Shown: positions 6,401 to 12,133, counted from the stretch's first letter. The stretch: 12,133 nt of DNA from Longimonas sp040409695 (GCF_040409695.1 NZ_JARWGJ010000070.1:1-12133); one strand, 5' to 3'. Numbers and translations: made by a program. The notes: generated from the letters alone by a model not told the origin.

Positions 6401-7795
6401 ATTGCCGATGTACTGCGTAACGGACAAGCCACGCTTCAGGCCGATATGGTGGCGGCTTCAGGAAGAGCACGTCCGTACTTCTTCTCTGGAAAACGCACCG
6501 AAATTAACGGACGGCTCTGTGTTGTCGGGGTTGGCATTGACATCACCGAGCGGAAGCGCGCCGAGCAGATCATCCTGCGACGTGAGCAGCGCGTGGAGGC
6601 GTTTTACAAGGCGATGAGCCTCCTGGCAACAATCAAGACCAAAGAGGAACTGGCTTCAAAGGTCTGCGATCTGATCACAGATACGCTCAAGTATCCGATC
6701 TGTGCGATCCGCTATGTGCAAGGCGATCAGCTTGTGCCCGTTGTGGTGTCAGACCGCTGCGAACAGCTCATGGAGGGCGAACGCCCTGCCTATACACTCG
6801 ACGACAATCAGGCTGCGGTACGGGCTTATCGCGAGCAAGAAACCGTGCGCTACAACGGAACAGACCCAAACGGTGCCATTCTGGAGCCTGGCTCCGTGAA
6901 GGCGTCTGTGTACCTGCCAGTGGGCGACTACGGAACGATATCGGTCGCCAGCCCGATGCTTGACAGCATCAATACGTTCGATATAAAACTGCTGGAGATT
7001 CTGGCGCACAATGTAGCCAGCATCTTAGAGCGCATCCAGCGCGAAGAGGAGCTCCGCATAGCGCGCGATGAGGCCGAGGAGATGAACCGTTTGAAGTCGG
7101 CGTTCCTTGCCAACATGAGCCACGAGATCCGCACCCCACTCACCTCTATCATCGGGTTCTCTGAAATCCTGCAGGAGGAGTCCGAAGGGCCGCGCAAACG
7201 CTTTGCTGACCTTATTAATGCGAGCAGCCAGCGGCTTATGGATACGCTGAAGTCCGTGCTCGACCTGTCGAAGCTGGAAGCCGGAGCCATGAACGTTGTA
7301 CCCGAATCGGTGCGCGTCGATGAAGAGATAGAAAGCACTGTCGAGCTGGCGCAGCCTCGTGCGCAGTCCAGCCGCGTTACGCTGAAAGCACACGGCACCG
7401 ACGCGCCTGTCTATGCCGAGGTCGACAAAAGCGCACTGCACCGGGTGCTTAACAATATAATCAGCAATGCCATCAAGTTTACGCTCGATGACGGGCGGGT
7501 CGATGTGGCGTTAGATGCCACCGATGAGGAGATTATCATCCGTGTTCAAGACACCGGGGTAGGCATCGATGAAGCCTTCCTGCCGGAGCTCTTCGAGCCC
7601 TTTGTGCAGGAGTCCTCAGGTAACACGCGGGCGTTTGAGGGAAGCGGACTGGGCCTCGCTATCACGAGGCGGCTCGTCGAGATGATGCAGGGTACAATCG
7701 CGGTCGAAAGTGCCAAAGGAGAAGGTACAACCGTTACGGTGCGCTTTCCGCGTGCCCTCTCCAAACAGGATGCTCAAGACACGCAAGCGGCATGA
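3452..7795 (+). CDS. Soluble multi-PAS/GAF sensor histidine kinase
   Basis: This 1447-residue ATP-dependent autokinase is expected to pass phosphate to a response regulator. Order of domains: GAF (~25-155); seven PAS/PAC units at ~167-270, 284-395, 407-520, 534-650, 666-780, 796-908 and 923-1033, most ending in a D(I/V)T(E/A)(R/Q)-type PAC motif and helical linker; a second GAF (~1047-1195); HisKA with phospho-acceptor His1224 in SHEIRTP; HATPase_c (~1327-1435) with N-box NNIISNAIKF, G1 DTGVGI (from Asp1367), F-box FEPF and G2 GSGLGLAI (from Gly1397). No membrane helix or signal peptide is visible, so it should act in the cytoplasm. It has no receiver or HPt domain, and no response regulator is adjacent: an orphan kinase. 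The PAS ligands cannot be told from sequence. An in-frame TGA at 3440-3442 makes the ATG at 3452 practically the longest possible start. Confidence 0.96.
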   Translation: MSAQTDPERLRALQRHALPTSSLRSALQRIARVAQRGMQATAVVITQIGKDRISLLACEGLTTEQRRQYVDNAWDIQVVDAQDWLLVEDLSADSRFAAHPLVTGTPEFRFLGSTPVRTPEGYVVGTVSALDSKARSATETERAMIRDIGAMVEHEWTHHALPQAHTDILESITDAFFALDTDWHFTYINAKAEQLLQTSREELVGANVWDAFPDAVDLDFYTAYHEAVDTQESVHFEAYFPPLDAWFRVNAYPFEGGLAVYFDDVTARNELEETLRIREEEARLLFEESPVPMFVHDPNTFRFLDVNEAAKATYGYTRDAFLGMTIFDIRPESEVEALKDYLATERSNDLRSPPGVWSHCCADGSTIEVEVTSSAITFEGAEAVLVAINDVTERNEARKRLEEREELLSSINENITEGLYRTGANGTLEYVNDAFVQIFGYDSREQMLALPDLTVLYANEEERDRLIRATYEDGHLRSHEVKFRRADGSTFWGLISANATEDDEGRVLYHDGALLNIDARKQAEEALRRREEYLAVTLESIGDAVIATDTAGKITEMNGVAERLTGWKAEEAEGRTLSAVFQIHNAHTGEPVENPVEKVLREGRIVGLANDTVLTARDGQTRQVADSAAPIRLKEKGKLLGVVLVFRDVTEEYNRQAEIEAERTRLKLALRGGDLGFWDWSVETDEVYYSDRWCNMLGYDPDAVEPTLAAFEELLHPDDRERVFDAFQRHIEGEISFVDLEIRLRAQDGSWRWILDRAQIVARSEDGSPKRIAGTHLDITERKERERALKRANLLMEQAQSIAEMGSGVWDLESETVTFSHGAARLIGLEAGVTYPFDVFFELVHAADRHKLKTGPVTTEVGVDAYVEYQLTPRGSNEARWIRGRSRTESYDNQGNPTRVLGVLFDITAQKEATERLTHQKRLLDTVIDSLPGTFFVIDAERGQFLRWNDNFENVSGYTAKEIPELSPTDFFRDEDASAVRDTIADVLRNGQATLQADMVAASGRARPYFFSGKRTEINGRLCVVGVGIDITERKRAEQIILRREQRVEAFYKAMSLLATIKTKEELASKVCDLITDTLKYPICAIRYVQGDQLVPVVVSDRCEQLMEGERPAYTLDDNQAAVRAYREQETVRYNGTDPNGAILEPGSVKASVYLPVGDYGTISVASPMLDSINTFDIKLLEILAHNVASILERIQREEELRIARDEAEEMNRLKSAFLANMSHEIRTPLTSIIGFSEILQEESEGPRKRFADLINASSQRLMDTLKSVLDLSKLEAGAMNVVPESVRVDEEIESTVELAQPRAQSSRVTLKAHGTDAPVYAEVDKSALHRVLNNIISNAIKFTLDDGRVDVALDATDEEIIIRVQDTGVGIDEAFLPELFEPFVQESSGNTRAFEGSGLGLAITRRLVEMMQGTIAVESAKGEGTTVTVRFPRALSKQDAQDTQAA

Positions 7796-7799
7796 GCCC

Positions 7800-8555
7800 T
7801 CAGTGCACATAACTCCCGGCGTTCAGGTCGATCGTGGCGCCGGTGGCGTGGTCGGCAGCGCCAGAGAGCAGAAAAGCAGCCATCGGCGCAATGTCTTCGG
7901 GCTCGGTCAGGTCGTTCAGCGCGAGGTCGTCGCGCACGATACCCGGCCCGTATTCGTCGATGAAGTCCTGCGCCATGTCGGTACGCGTAAACCCCGGAGC
8001 AAGCGTAAAAGCCTTTACGTTATCCGACCCCGCGCCGCGGGCAATCGACCGCGTGAGGGCCACGAGTCCGGCCTTCGAAGCTGCATAGGTCATGTAGTCG
8101 AGCGTGTCGCCCCGGAAGGCTGCGCGTGAAGCCACGCTCACAATGCGCCCGCCGCCGTTGCTGCGAAAATGCGGCAGCGCATGGCGGCAGAGCAGCTCGG
8201 GAGCGCGCAGGTTCACATGCAGGGTGTCCTGCCAGTCCGCGTGCCAGTCGTCGGTCGACGCCTCCAGCGGCATAAGACGCGCTACGCCCGCATTCAGTAC
8301 CAGTCCGTCCACGCTTCCGTAGGTCGACGCCACCGCATCAAAGAGGGCATCGGTGGCGTCGAGGTCAGTCAGGTCGGCCTGAAACGGATGCGCCTCGGGC
8401 CCGCAGATCTCAGCCACCTCAAGCGCTGCATCGGCGCTGCGTCCGTAGTGCACCGCCACGGCAGCGCCGGCGCCAGCACACGCCTCCGCGATGGCCCGCC
8501 CGATGCCCCGGCTGGCTCCGGTAACGAGAACAGTTTGATCAGAAAGGTCGAGCAT
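7800..8555 (-). CDS. Short-chain dehydrogenase/reductase (FabG-like classical SDR)
   Basis: This is an NAD(P)(H)-dependent oxidoreductase of the classical SDR family; its substrate is unknown. It has 251 residues from the ATG at 8555. The Rossmann cofactor motif TGASRGIG is at 12-19 and NAG at 88-90. The active-site set is Asn115, Ser143, Tyr157 and Lys161 (YAASK). PGFTRTDM (187-194) follows, and the C-terminus HATGATIDLNAG resembles the 'tGq.i.vdGG' end of FabG-type enzymes. An in-frame ATG at 8600 would add 15 residues before the family start and is disfavoured. It converges on the kinase, with four bases between stop codons. It is divergent from the cytochrome peroxidase. Basic residues after the Rossmann motif (Arg16, Arg39) suggest NADPH, which is inference. 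FabG itself is unlikely without fatty-acid genes nearby. Confidence 0.92.
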   Translation of the reverse strand: MLDLSDQTVLVTGASRGIGRAIAEACAGAGAAVAVHYGRSADAALEVAEICGPEAHPFQADLTDLDATDALFDAVASTYGSVDGLVLNAGVARLMPLEASTDDWHADWQDTLHVNLRAPELLCRHALPHFRSNGGGRIVSVASRAAFRGDTLDYMTYAASKAGLVALTRSIARGAGSDNVKAFTLAPGFTRTDMAQDFIDEYGPGIVRDDLALNDLTEPEDIAPMAAFLLSGAADHATGATIDLNAGSYVH

Positions 8556-8744
8556 AGGGGGATGCGAACGAATGAGCAAAGCACGAACAATAAGCCGCAT
8601 CCAACAAACTGATTCTACCGGTGAGGTGCAACCGGTGCGTGCGGACGGTAGCCCGTGTAAGGATTTTTCCCACGCGCAGGATAGGTATTTCGGTGGTCCG
8701 TATAGGAGATTGTCTTACAGCAGGCGGCACCGTGCCTATGTATC

Positions 8745-8800
8745 GTGGGGGTGGTGCTGGGCCGCACCGTTTGTGGTGCGCTGCTCAACAGCACCCCCAC
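8745..8800 (+). repeat. Nested inverted repeat upstream of the cytochrome c peroxidase
   Basis: The outer arms are GTGGGGG-TGG-TGCTG (8745-8759) and CAGCACCCCCAC (8789-8800). They pair over 12 bp with a three-base bulge in the left arm. Inside lies a second perfect stem, CGCACC (8763-8768) and GGTGCG (8775-8780), with loop GTTTGT. It ends 39 bases before the peroxidase ATG and has no T-run, so it looks like a leader structure or operator rather than a terminator. Confidence 0.6.
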
Positions 8801-8829
8801 ATTCTGATCAGTTGAGGCACGGTTGTGCC

Positions 8830-8835
8830 GAGGTG
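8830..8835 (+). promoter_or_regulatory. Ribosome binding site of the cytochrome c peroxidase
   Basis: GAGGTG lies four bases before the ATG at 8840. It is one of the few Shine-Dalgarno-like sites in the window and supports the chosen start, which also gives a proper lipoprotein signal peptide. Confidence 0.6.
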
Positions 8836-8839
8836 AATC

Positions 8840-9925
8840 ATGCGTACTCAATCACCGACATCTTCCACATCTCCCCAGTGGCGCTACGGCCGCTTTGCGC
8901 TTATCGTGCTCTTTGCGGCAGCGCCGTTCTTGCTTTTCGGCGCGATGCTCTCGGGCTGCACCTCAGGCGAGGAGGCCGACGACGGCATCAACGAGCAGGT
9001 GCAGCGCCTGTTCGAGCCGATTCCAGCCGAGGCCGAGGCGCCCGAAGACAACCCGATGACCGAGGCCCGGGTCGATCTGGGACACAAGCTCTTCTTCGAG
9101 CAGAAGCTCTCGCGCTCGGGTAACATTTCGTGTAACACGTGCCATGTTGTAGGCGCGGCAGGCGTCGACAACCGCCGCGTTGCAATTGGCGAGCAAGGGC
9201 GCGAAGGACCACGCACGAGCCCGACCGTTTACAATGCCGCCTTCCTCGGCATGCAGTTCTGGGACGGGCGCGCTGCTACGCTCGAAGAGCAGGCCAAAGG
9301 ACCCATTCAGGCCCATGTCGAAATGGACCTGACGCCTGAAGAGGCGGTGAGTCGCTTGCGAGACACGGGGTACCTGCCGTTTTTCGAGGAGGCGTTTCCT
9401 GAAGATGACGACCCGCTCAACTTTGATAACGTGGCACGTGCTATTGCCAGCTTTGAGCGCACGCTCATCACGCCCGGCTCGCCGTTCGACCGCTACCTTG
9501 AAGGCGAACGCGACGCGCTGAATGCGACCCAGCTCGCCGGGCTTGAGCTCTTCACCGACACCGGCTGCGCCAGCTGCCATAACGGCGTGCTGCTGGGCGG
9601 ACAGGGCTTTGCGCGCTTCTCGCACGTAGAGGGAGGCGACGATCGTGGACGCGCTGAGGTCACGGGCGACGCAGGCGACGAGTATGTCTTTCGCATTGCG
9701 CCGCTGCGCAACGTAGAGCGCACGTATCCCTATTTCCACGACGGATCGGCTGAAACGCTGGAAGAAGCCGTCTCTATCATGGGCGAGTCGCAGCTCGGGC
9801 GCACGTTTAACGACGAGGAGGTCGAACAGATGGTCGCCTTCCTGGAGTCGCTCACCGGCGAGTTTCCGATGGTCCCCTACCCGCAGCTTCCCCGCCAGCG
9901 GTCCGCAGCAGTAGACCGTCCGTAG
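8840..9925 (+). CDS. Di-haem cytochrome c peroxidase (CcpA/MauG family), predicted lipoprotein
   Basis: Enzymes of this family reduce hydrogen peroxide to water using electrons from small c-type cytochromes or cupredoxins; MauG relatives oxidise protein side chains instead. It has 361 residues. A signal segment FALIVLFAAAPFLLFGAM (19-36) leads to a lipobox LSGC with Cys40, so the protein is expected to be exported and lipid-anchored. Two haem c sites are present, CNTCH (98-102) and CASCH (243-247), with the usual spacing for the low- and high-potential haems. Family stretches include FWDGRAATLEEQA (140-152), ASFERTLITPGSPFDRY (203-219) and YPYFHDGS.ETLEEAV (296-311). Met314 in SIMGESQLG is a candidate distal haem ligand (inference by family alignment from memory), which would favour peroxidase over MauG. 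Haem attachment needs a cytochrome c maturation system not encoded here. It stands alone, with a terminator hairpin downstream. Confidence 0.93.
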   Translation: MRTQSPTSSTSPQWRYGRFALIVLFAAAPFLLFGAMLSGCTSGEEADDGINEQVQRLFEPIPAEAEAPEDNPMTEARVDLGHKLFFEQKLSRSGNISCNTCHVVGAAGVDNRRVAIGEQGREGPRTSPTVYNAAFLGMQFWDGRAATLEEQAKGPIQAHVEMDLTPEEAVSRLRDTGYLPFFEEAFPEDDDPLNFDNVARAIASFERTLITPGSPFDRYLEGERDALNATQLAGLELFTDTGCASCHNGVLLGGQGFARFSHVEGGDDRGRAEVTGDAGDEYVFRIAPLRNVERTYPYFHDGSAETLEEAVSIMGESQLGRTFNDEEVEQMVAFLESLTGEFPMVPYPQLPRQRSAAVDRP

Positions 9926-9980
9926 CAAAGCAGTTCGCAAGGGGCTGCAGGTCCCCACATCACCTGCTCAGAACCAGAAG

Positions 9981-10020
9981 CGCCCGCTGCTCCATTAACC
10001 TTATGATGGAGCAGCGGGCG
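9981..10020. terminator. Bidirectional terminator hairpin between convergent genes
   Basis: CGCCCGCTGCTCCAT (9981-9995) and ATGGAGCAGCGGGCG (10006-10020) form a perfect 15-bp stem with a 10-base loop. The hairpin lies between the stops of the peroxidase (plus) and the retinol-dehydrogenase-like SDR (minus). The tails, TCTGTCATT on plus and CTTCTGGTTC on minus, are only modestly T-rich, so it may stop both transcripts or mainly protect their 3' ends. Confidence 0.75.
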
Positions 10021-10052
10021 TCTGTCATTGCAGGCGATGGTCAAAGATGGGG

Positions 10053-10931
10053 TTACATGTCGGGCGGTTCATAGAGCGTGTCTTCCGGATCCAGGTCGAC
10101 CAGATCCATGCTGCGGTGCCAGAGCTCGGCGGCTGCTTTTTCGTCGAAGGCAGCTACAGCGGGCTTTGTGCGGCTGGTCTCGTCGAAATAGGCGCCTGTT
10201 ACGTCTTTGACGTCGTCGGATGTGGCCAGGTAGAGCGGTCCTTCGGCACCGGTTTCAGGAGAGTTGAAGAACCACTTTACGCGGCGTGCCAGCCACGAGA
10301 ACACGCCGGGGCCGCGCCAGATGTTCGTGGCCACCACGCCGGGGTGCACGCAGTTCACCGTTACGCCGGTGGGCTTCAGGCGGCGCGCTAGCTCGTTAGT
10401 AAAGAGCACCAGCGCGAGCTTCGACTGCATGTATGCGGTAAGGCCTGCATCGCCCTCACTCATTACGTCGGCATCGAATCGAAGAGCCCCCCGGTGGGCA
10501 TCTGATCCTACGTTTACGATGCGGGCTTCGCCATGCGCATCGGCGGTGCGGGTGAGCAGCGGAAGCAGCAGGTGCGAGAGTAGAAACGGAGCCAGGTAGT
10601 TGACTGCAAAGGTCTCCTCGACGCCCTCTTCGTTGCGATCGGTGGTCTCCTTGAGCACCCCGGCATTGTTTACCAGCACATCAAGGCGGTCATACCGATC
10701 TTTTACGATCTGCGCGGCATCGCGAATCGCGTCGAAGTCGGTGAGGTCGGCTGCGATCGTGTCGGTAGCATCCGATCCGGTTGAGCGGCGCACCTCATCT
10801 TCGGTGCGCGCTGCCGACTCCTGGGAGCGGCACCACAGAACCACGTGGTAGTCCTCTTGCAGCAGGCCCTCGGCGGTAGCCTTACCGATTCCAGAGTTGG
10901 CGCCGGTAACCAGCGCAACGGGCGTATCCAT
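10053..10931 (-). CDS. Retinol-dehydrogenase-like short-chain dehydrogenase/reductase
   Basis: This is an NAD(P)-dependent SDR of the retinol dehydrogenase/WWOX-like branch. Bacterial members act on unknown carbonyls or alcohols. It has 292 residues. TGANSGIG (9-16) binds the cofactor, followed by the acidic ADLTDF (61-66) and NNAG at 88-91. The catalytic set is Asn111 (AVNYLAPF), Ser143, Tyr167 and Lys171 (YMQSK). HPGVVATN (196-203) is the branch's typical loop. Arg35 after the second strand (LWCRS) suggests NADPH use, which is inference. The ATG at 10931 sits directly before the Rossmann motif and is the natural start. It lies 60 bases downstream of rpe on the same strand, so it may be co-transcribed. 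It is not related closely to the FabG-like SDR in this window. Confidence 0.92.
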   Translation of the reverse strand: MDTPVALVTGANSGIGKATAEGLLQEDYHVVLWCRSQESAARTEDEVRRSTGSDATDTIAADLTDFDAIRDAAQIVKDRYDRLDVLVNNAGVLKETTDRNEEGVEETFAVNYLAPFLLSHLLLPLLTRTADAHGEARIVNVGSDAHRGALRFDADVMSEGDAGLTAYMQSKLALVLFTNELARRLKPTGVTVNCVHPGVVATNIWRGPGVFSWLARRVKWFFNSPETGAEGPLYLATSDDVKDVTGAYFDETSRTKPAVAAFDEKAAAELWHRSMDLVDLDPEDTLYEPPDM

Positions 10932-10991
10932 ACGTAATGCGGTATAAAGAATGCAAGTGCAGAAGCACCGGGTACAGAGGGATGCGGAGCG

Positions 10992-11666
10992 CTACACTTC
11001 GATCGTGAGGGCTTCGCGAAACGACTGCACGTTCTCTGCGATGGAGGCATCGCCTCCGAAGACGGCGCTCCCCGCCACAAGCACATCGGCCCCGGCCTGC
11101 GTGAGCGCCCGGGCGTTGGTCGGCTTCACGCCGCCGTCAACCTGCAGGTACGCGTTGGACCCAAGCGCGTTGAGCTGCCGGTGCAGCGTCTGTACGCGGG
11201 CCGTGCTCGCGTCGATAAACGACTGCCCGCTAAAGCCCGGATTAACGGACATCACAAGCACCATGTCAACCATGGGAAGCACCGCGGTGAGCGCGGTGAG
11301 CGGGGTGCCGGGGTTGAGGGCTACTGCTGCCTGCATGCCCGCATCATGTGTCTGCTGCAGCACCCGGTGCAGGTGGGTGCAGGCTTCGACATGCACGGTG
11401 TACACATCGGCGCCCGCATCGGCAAACGCATCCACAAAGCGCCCGGGCTCTTCCACCATCATGTGCACATCAAGCAGCGCCCCGTGTGCATCAGCAATCG
11501 GACGCATCGCAGCCACGATGTCGGGACCGATCGTCAGGTTCGGTACGAACTGCCCGTCCATCACGTCGAGGTGAAGCCAGTTGGCACCGGCGTCGAGGGC
11601 GTCGTTGGCTTGGTCGTGCAGGTGGCCGTAGTCAGCGGCGATGATAGAAGGCGCAAGGAGAGCCAT
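10992..11666 (-). CDS. rpe: Ribulose-phosphate 3-epimerase
   Basis: This interconverts D-ribulose 5-phosphate and D-xylulose 5-phosphate in the cytoplasmic pentose phosphate pathway. It has 224 residues, the usual family length, as a metal-dependent TIM barrel. Signatures are APSIIAAD (5-12) with Ser7; HLDVMDGQFVPNLTIGP (32-48) with His32 and Asp34; DVHMMVEEP (66-74) with His68; SVNPGFSGQSF (140-150); QVDGGV (175-180) with Asp177, the second catalytic acid; and AGSAVF (198-203) for phosphate. His32, Asp34, His68 and Asp177 are the expected metal ligands. The frame stays open upstream to an ATG at 11813, but those 49 residues do not resemble the family, so MALLAPS at 11666 is chosen. No Shine-Dalgarno is visible. 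Confidence 0.97.
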   Translation of the reverse strand: MALLAPSIIAADYGHLHDQANDALDAGANWLHLDVMDGQFVPNLTIGPDIVAAMRPIADAHGALLDVHMMVEEPGRFVDAFADAGADVYTVHVEACTHLHRVLQQTHDAGMQAAVALNPGTPLTALTAVLPMVDMVLVMSVNPGFSGQSFIDASTARVQTLHRQLNALGSNAYLQVDGGVKPTNARALTQAGADVLVAGSAVFGGDASIAENVQSFREALTIEV

Positions 11667-11760
11667 GGGAGGCGCAGGTGAATGATAAATAAGCGGGCAA
11701 GTACACGTAAGTGCACGCATGCAAGACGCAAGCGTACAGGAGCGGGGCACGCGGCTGTGC

Positions 11761-11795
11761 GGACAGGGTTCGCTATCTTTCCGTGAACCCTGTTC
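11761..11795 (-). repeat. 13-bp hairpin in the rpe leader region
   Basis: GGACAGGGTTCGC (11761-11773) pairs with GTGAACCCTGTTC (11783-11795) through a 9-base loop. The 13-bp stem has two G-U wobbles and a perfect 9-bp core, ACAGGGTTC/GAACCCTGT. It lies about 95 bases before the rpe start. No T-run follows on either strand, so a leader structure or operator fits better than a terminator. Confidence 0.6.
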
Positions 11796-11799
11796 ATGA

Positions 11800-11825
11800 A
11801 TCCTGCGCACCACATATCCTGCGCA
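11800..11825. repeat. Pair of direct repeats ATCCTGCGCA
   Basis: Exact copies of ATCCTGCGCA lie at 11800-11809 and 11816-11825, 16 bases apart in register. CACCACAT also occurs twice, between the copies and again just right of them (near 11851). Spaced direct repeats beside the rpe promoter region could be regulator sites or a trace of local duplication. Confidence 0.5.
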
Positions 11826-11995
11826 TAATATATCTCGTACACCACATGCGGACGCATTAACTCAGGATCGTCAGCCTTTGTTTTCGAACCGTTCGCTCGT
11901 TGCTCTCCGATTTTGCTTATCTGTTTGCCTGTATGTTTACCTGTGCGAGGGCGTGGTGCAGAGCGGTGCTGCCTGCTCTTACGCTGTTACTGCAT

Positions 11996-12025
11996 ATCGG
12001 CGCTAATCAGCGCTAATCGGCGCTA
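11996..12025. repeat. Three tandem 10-bp repeats overlapping a stop codon
   Basis: ATCGGCGCTA, ATCAGCGCTA and ATCGGCGCTA follow each other without a gap, flanked by TGCAT on both sides. The last unit ends on the TAG stop of the right-edge minus-strand gene. Read on the minus strand each unit begins with TAG. Because the period is 10, the three TAGs fall in three different frames. Confidence 0.8.
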
Positions 12026-12133
12026 TGCATTCCACAGGTCAGACAGCGAGTATGGACTGTCGGGGCCTGTCCACCCGCTTCCGTCAACGTAGCGCTGTCC
12101 GCGATCGAGCGTGGCAATAGCGTGCATGTCGTC
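12023..12133 (-). CDS. C-terminal fragment of an unrecognised protein
   Basis: The minus strand is open from the window edge to TAG at 12025-12023, giving the last 36 residues. They start DDMHAIATLDRGQRYVDG and end PYSLSDLWNA. The composition (mixed polar, Trp-, Gly- and Tyr-containing, with few low-complexity runs) looks like real protein rather than a chance frame, and the same strand carries rpe downstream. I do not recognise the family; the rest of the gene lies outside the window. Confidence 0.6.
   Translation of the reverse strand, partial: DDMHAIATLDRGQRYVDGSGWTGPDSPYSLSDLWNA

Larger units (their letters stand above)
8556..8839. promoter_or_regulatory. Divergent control region between the SDR and the cytochrome c peroxidase
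   Basis: These 284 bases carry no supported gene and must hold both promoters. Visible structures are two ACCGGTG copies near 8618 and 8632; GGCACCGTGCC, a near-perfect dyad at 8727-8737; a nested hairpin at 8745-8800; the 8-bp palindrome CTGATCAG (8804-8811); and GGCAC-GGTT-GTGCC just ahead of the peroxidase Shine-Dalgarno. No confident -35/-10 pair was found for either direction. Confidence 0.5.
11667..12022. other. Non-coding interval upstream of rpe
   Basis: These 356 bases have no supported gene and presumably hold the rpe promoter (minus) and the end of the right-edge transcript. They contain a hairpin (11761-11795), paired direct repeats (11800-11825), an A/T-rich block ATAATATAT near 11826 that could provide a minus-strand -10, and a pyrimidine-rich stretch (11878-11945). 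Two copies of a 10-bp tandem repeat lie at the right end. No confident -35/-10 pair was found. Confidence 0.5.

Noticed and set aside
8556..8600. N-terminal extension of the FabG-like SDR from ATG 8600
   Set aside because: Classical SDRs begin a few residues before the first beta strand. The ATG at 8555 fits this and the extension adds no known element.
7796..8839. Response regulator or HPt partner next to the histidine kinase
   Set aside because: The adjacent genes are a dehydrogenase and a cytochrome peroxidase. No receiver domain is found in any frame in the window.
8963..9958. 331-codon minus-strand frame opposite the cytochrome c peroxidase
   Set aside because: It is a shadow of a GC-rich gene with both CxxCH haem motifs on the plus strand. 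The antisense product has no recognisable domain and would run through the gene's 3' end.
11667..11813. N-terminal extension of rpe from ATG 11813
   Set aside because: The added 49 residues do not resemble the family, would span the 11761-11795 hairpin, and the conserved barrel begins exactly at MALLAPS.
1..12133. CRISPR array, insertion sequence, phage or defence island
   Set aside because: There are no regularly spaced repeats of CRISPR length, no transposase or integrase coding region and no toxin-antitoxin or defence domains. The gene content is housekeeping plus single enzymes and one kinase.

Overview
The window is GC-rich, densely coded bacterial DNA on both strands. The closest fit is Rhodothermota/Bacteroidota of the Salinibacter/Longimonas type. 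This rests on a YidC with Lys instead of Arg in its hydrophilic groove, a very acidic linker typical of salt-adapted proteins, scarce Shine-Dalgarno sites and a very large soluble multi-PAS histidine kinase. It is inference; no search was run.

Layout. Positions 158-2810 (minus) hold the conserved cluster rpmH-rnpA-yidC: ribosomal protein L34, the RNase P protein and the membrane insertase. It ends in a clear intrinsic terminator at 125-156. Upstream of rpmH, where many genomes carry dnaA/oriC, lies a divergent tRNA-Val(UAC) gene (2999-3076, plus) with a near-consensus TTGACA/CATAAT promoter. A 375-base non-coding stretch with several dyads follows, then a 1447-residue cytosolic sensor histidine kinase (3452-7795, plus; GAF, seven PAS, GAF, HisKA, HATPase). 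The kinase converges, with 4 bases between stop codons, on a short-chain dehydrogenase (7800-8555, minus).

A 284-base divergent intergenic region with a nested hairpin separates that dehydrogenase from a lipoprotein-type di-haem cytochrome c peroxidase (8840-9925, plus). A perfect 15-bp bidirectional terminator hairpin (9981-10020) divides the peroxidase from a second, retinol-dehydrogenase-like SDR (10053-10931, minus). Upstream of that, 60 bases away and on the same strand, is ribulose-phosphate 3-epimerase (rpe, 10992-11666). A 356-base non-coding stretch with a 13-bp hairpin, short direct repeats and a 3x10-bp tandem repeat leads to the C-terminal 36 codons of an unrecognised minus-strand gene at the right edge.

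The genes do not form one pathway. The translation/membrane-biogenesis cluster and rpe are core housekeeping; the kinase, the two SDRs and the peroxidase are single or paired accessory genes. I see no mobile element, CRISPR array, toxin-antitoxin or defence cluster. The least explained parts are the structured intergenic regions, the non-ATG start of yidC, and the tandem repeat that places stop codons in all three frames.
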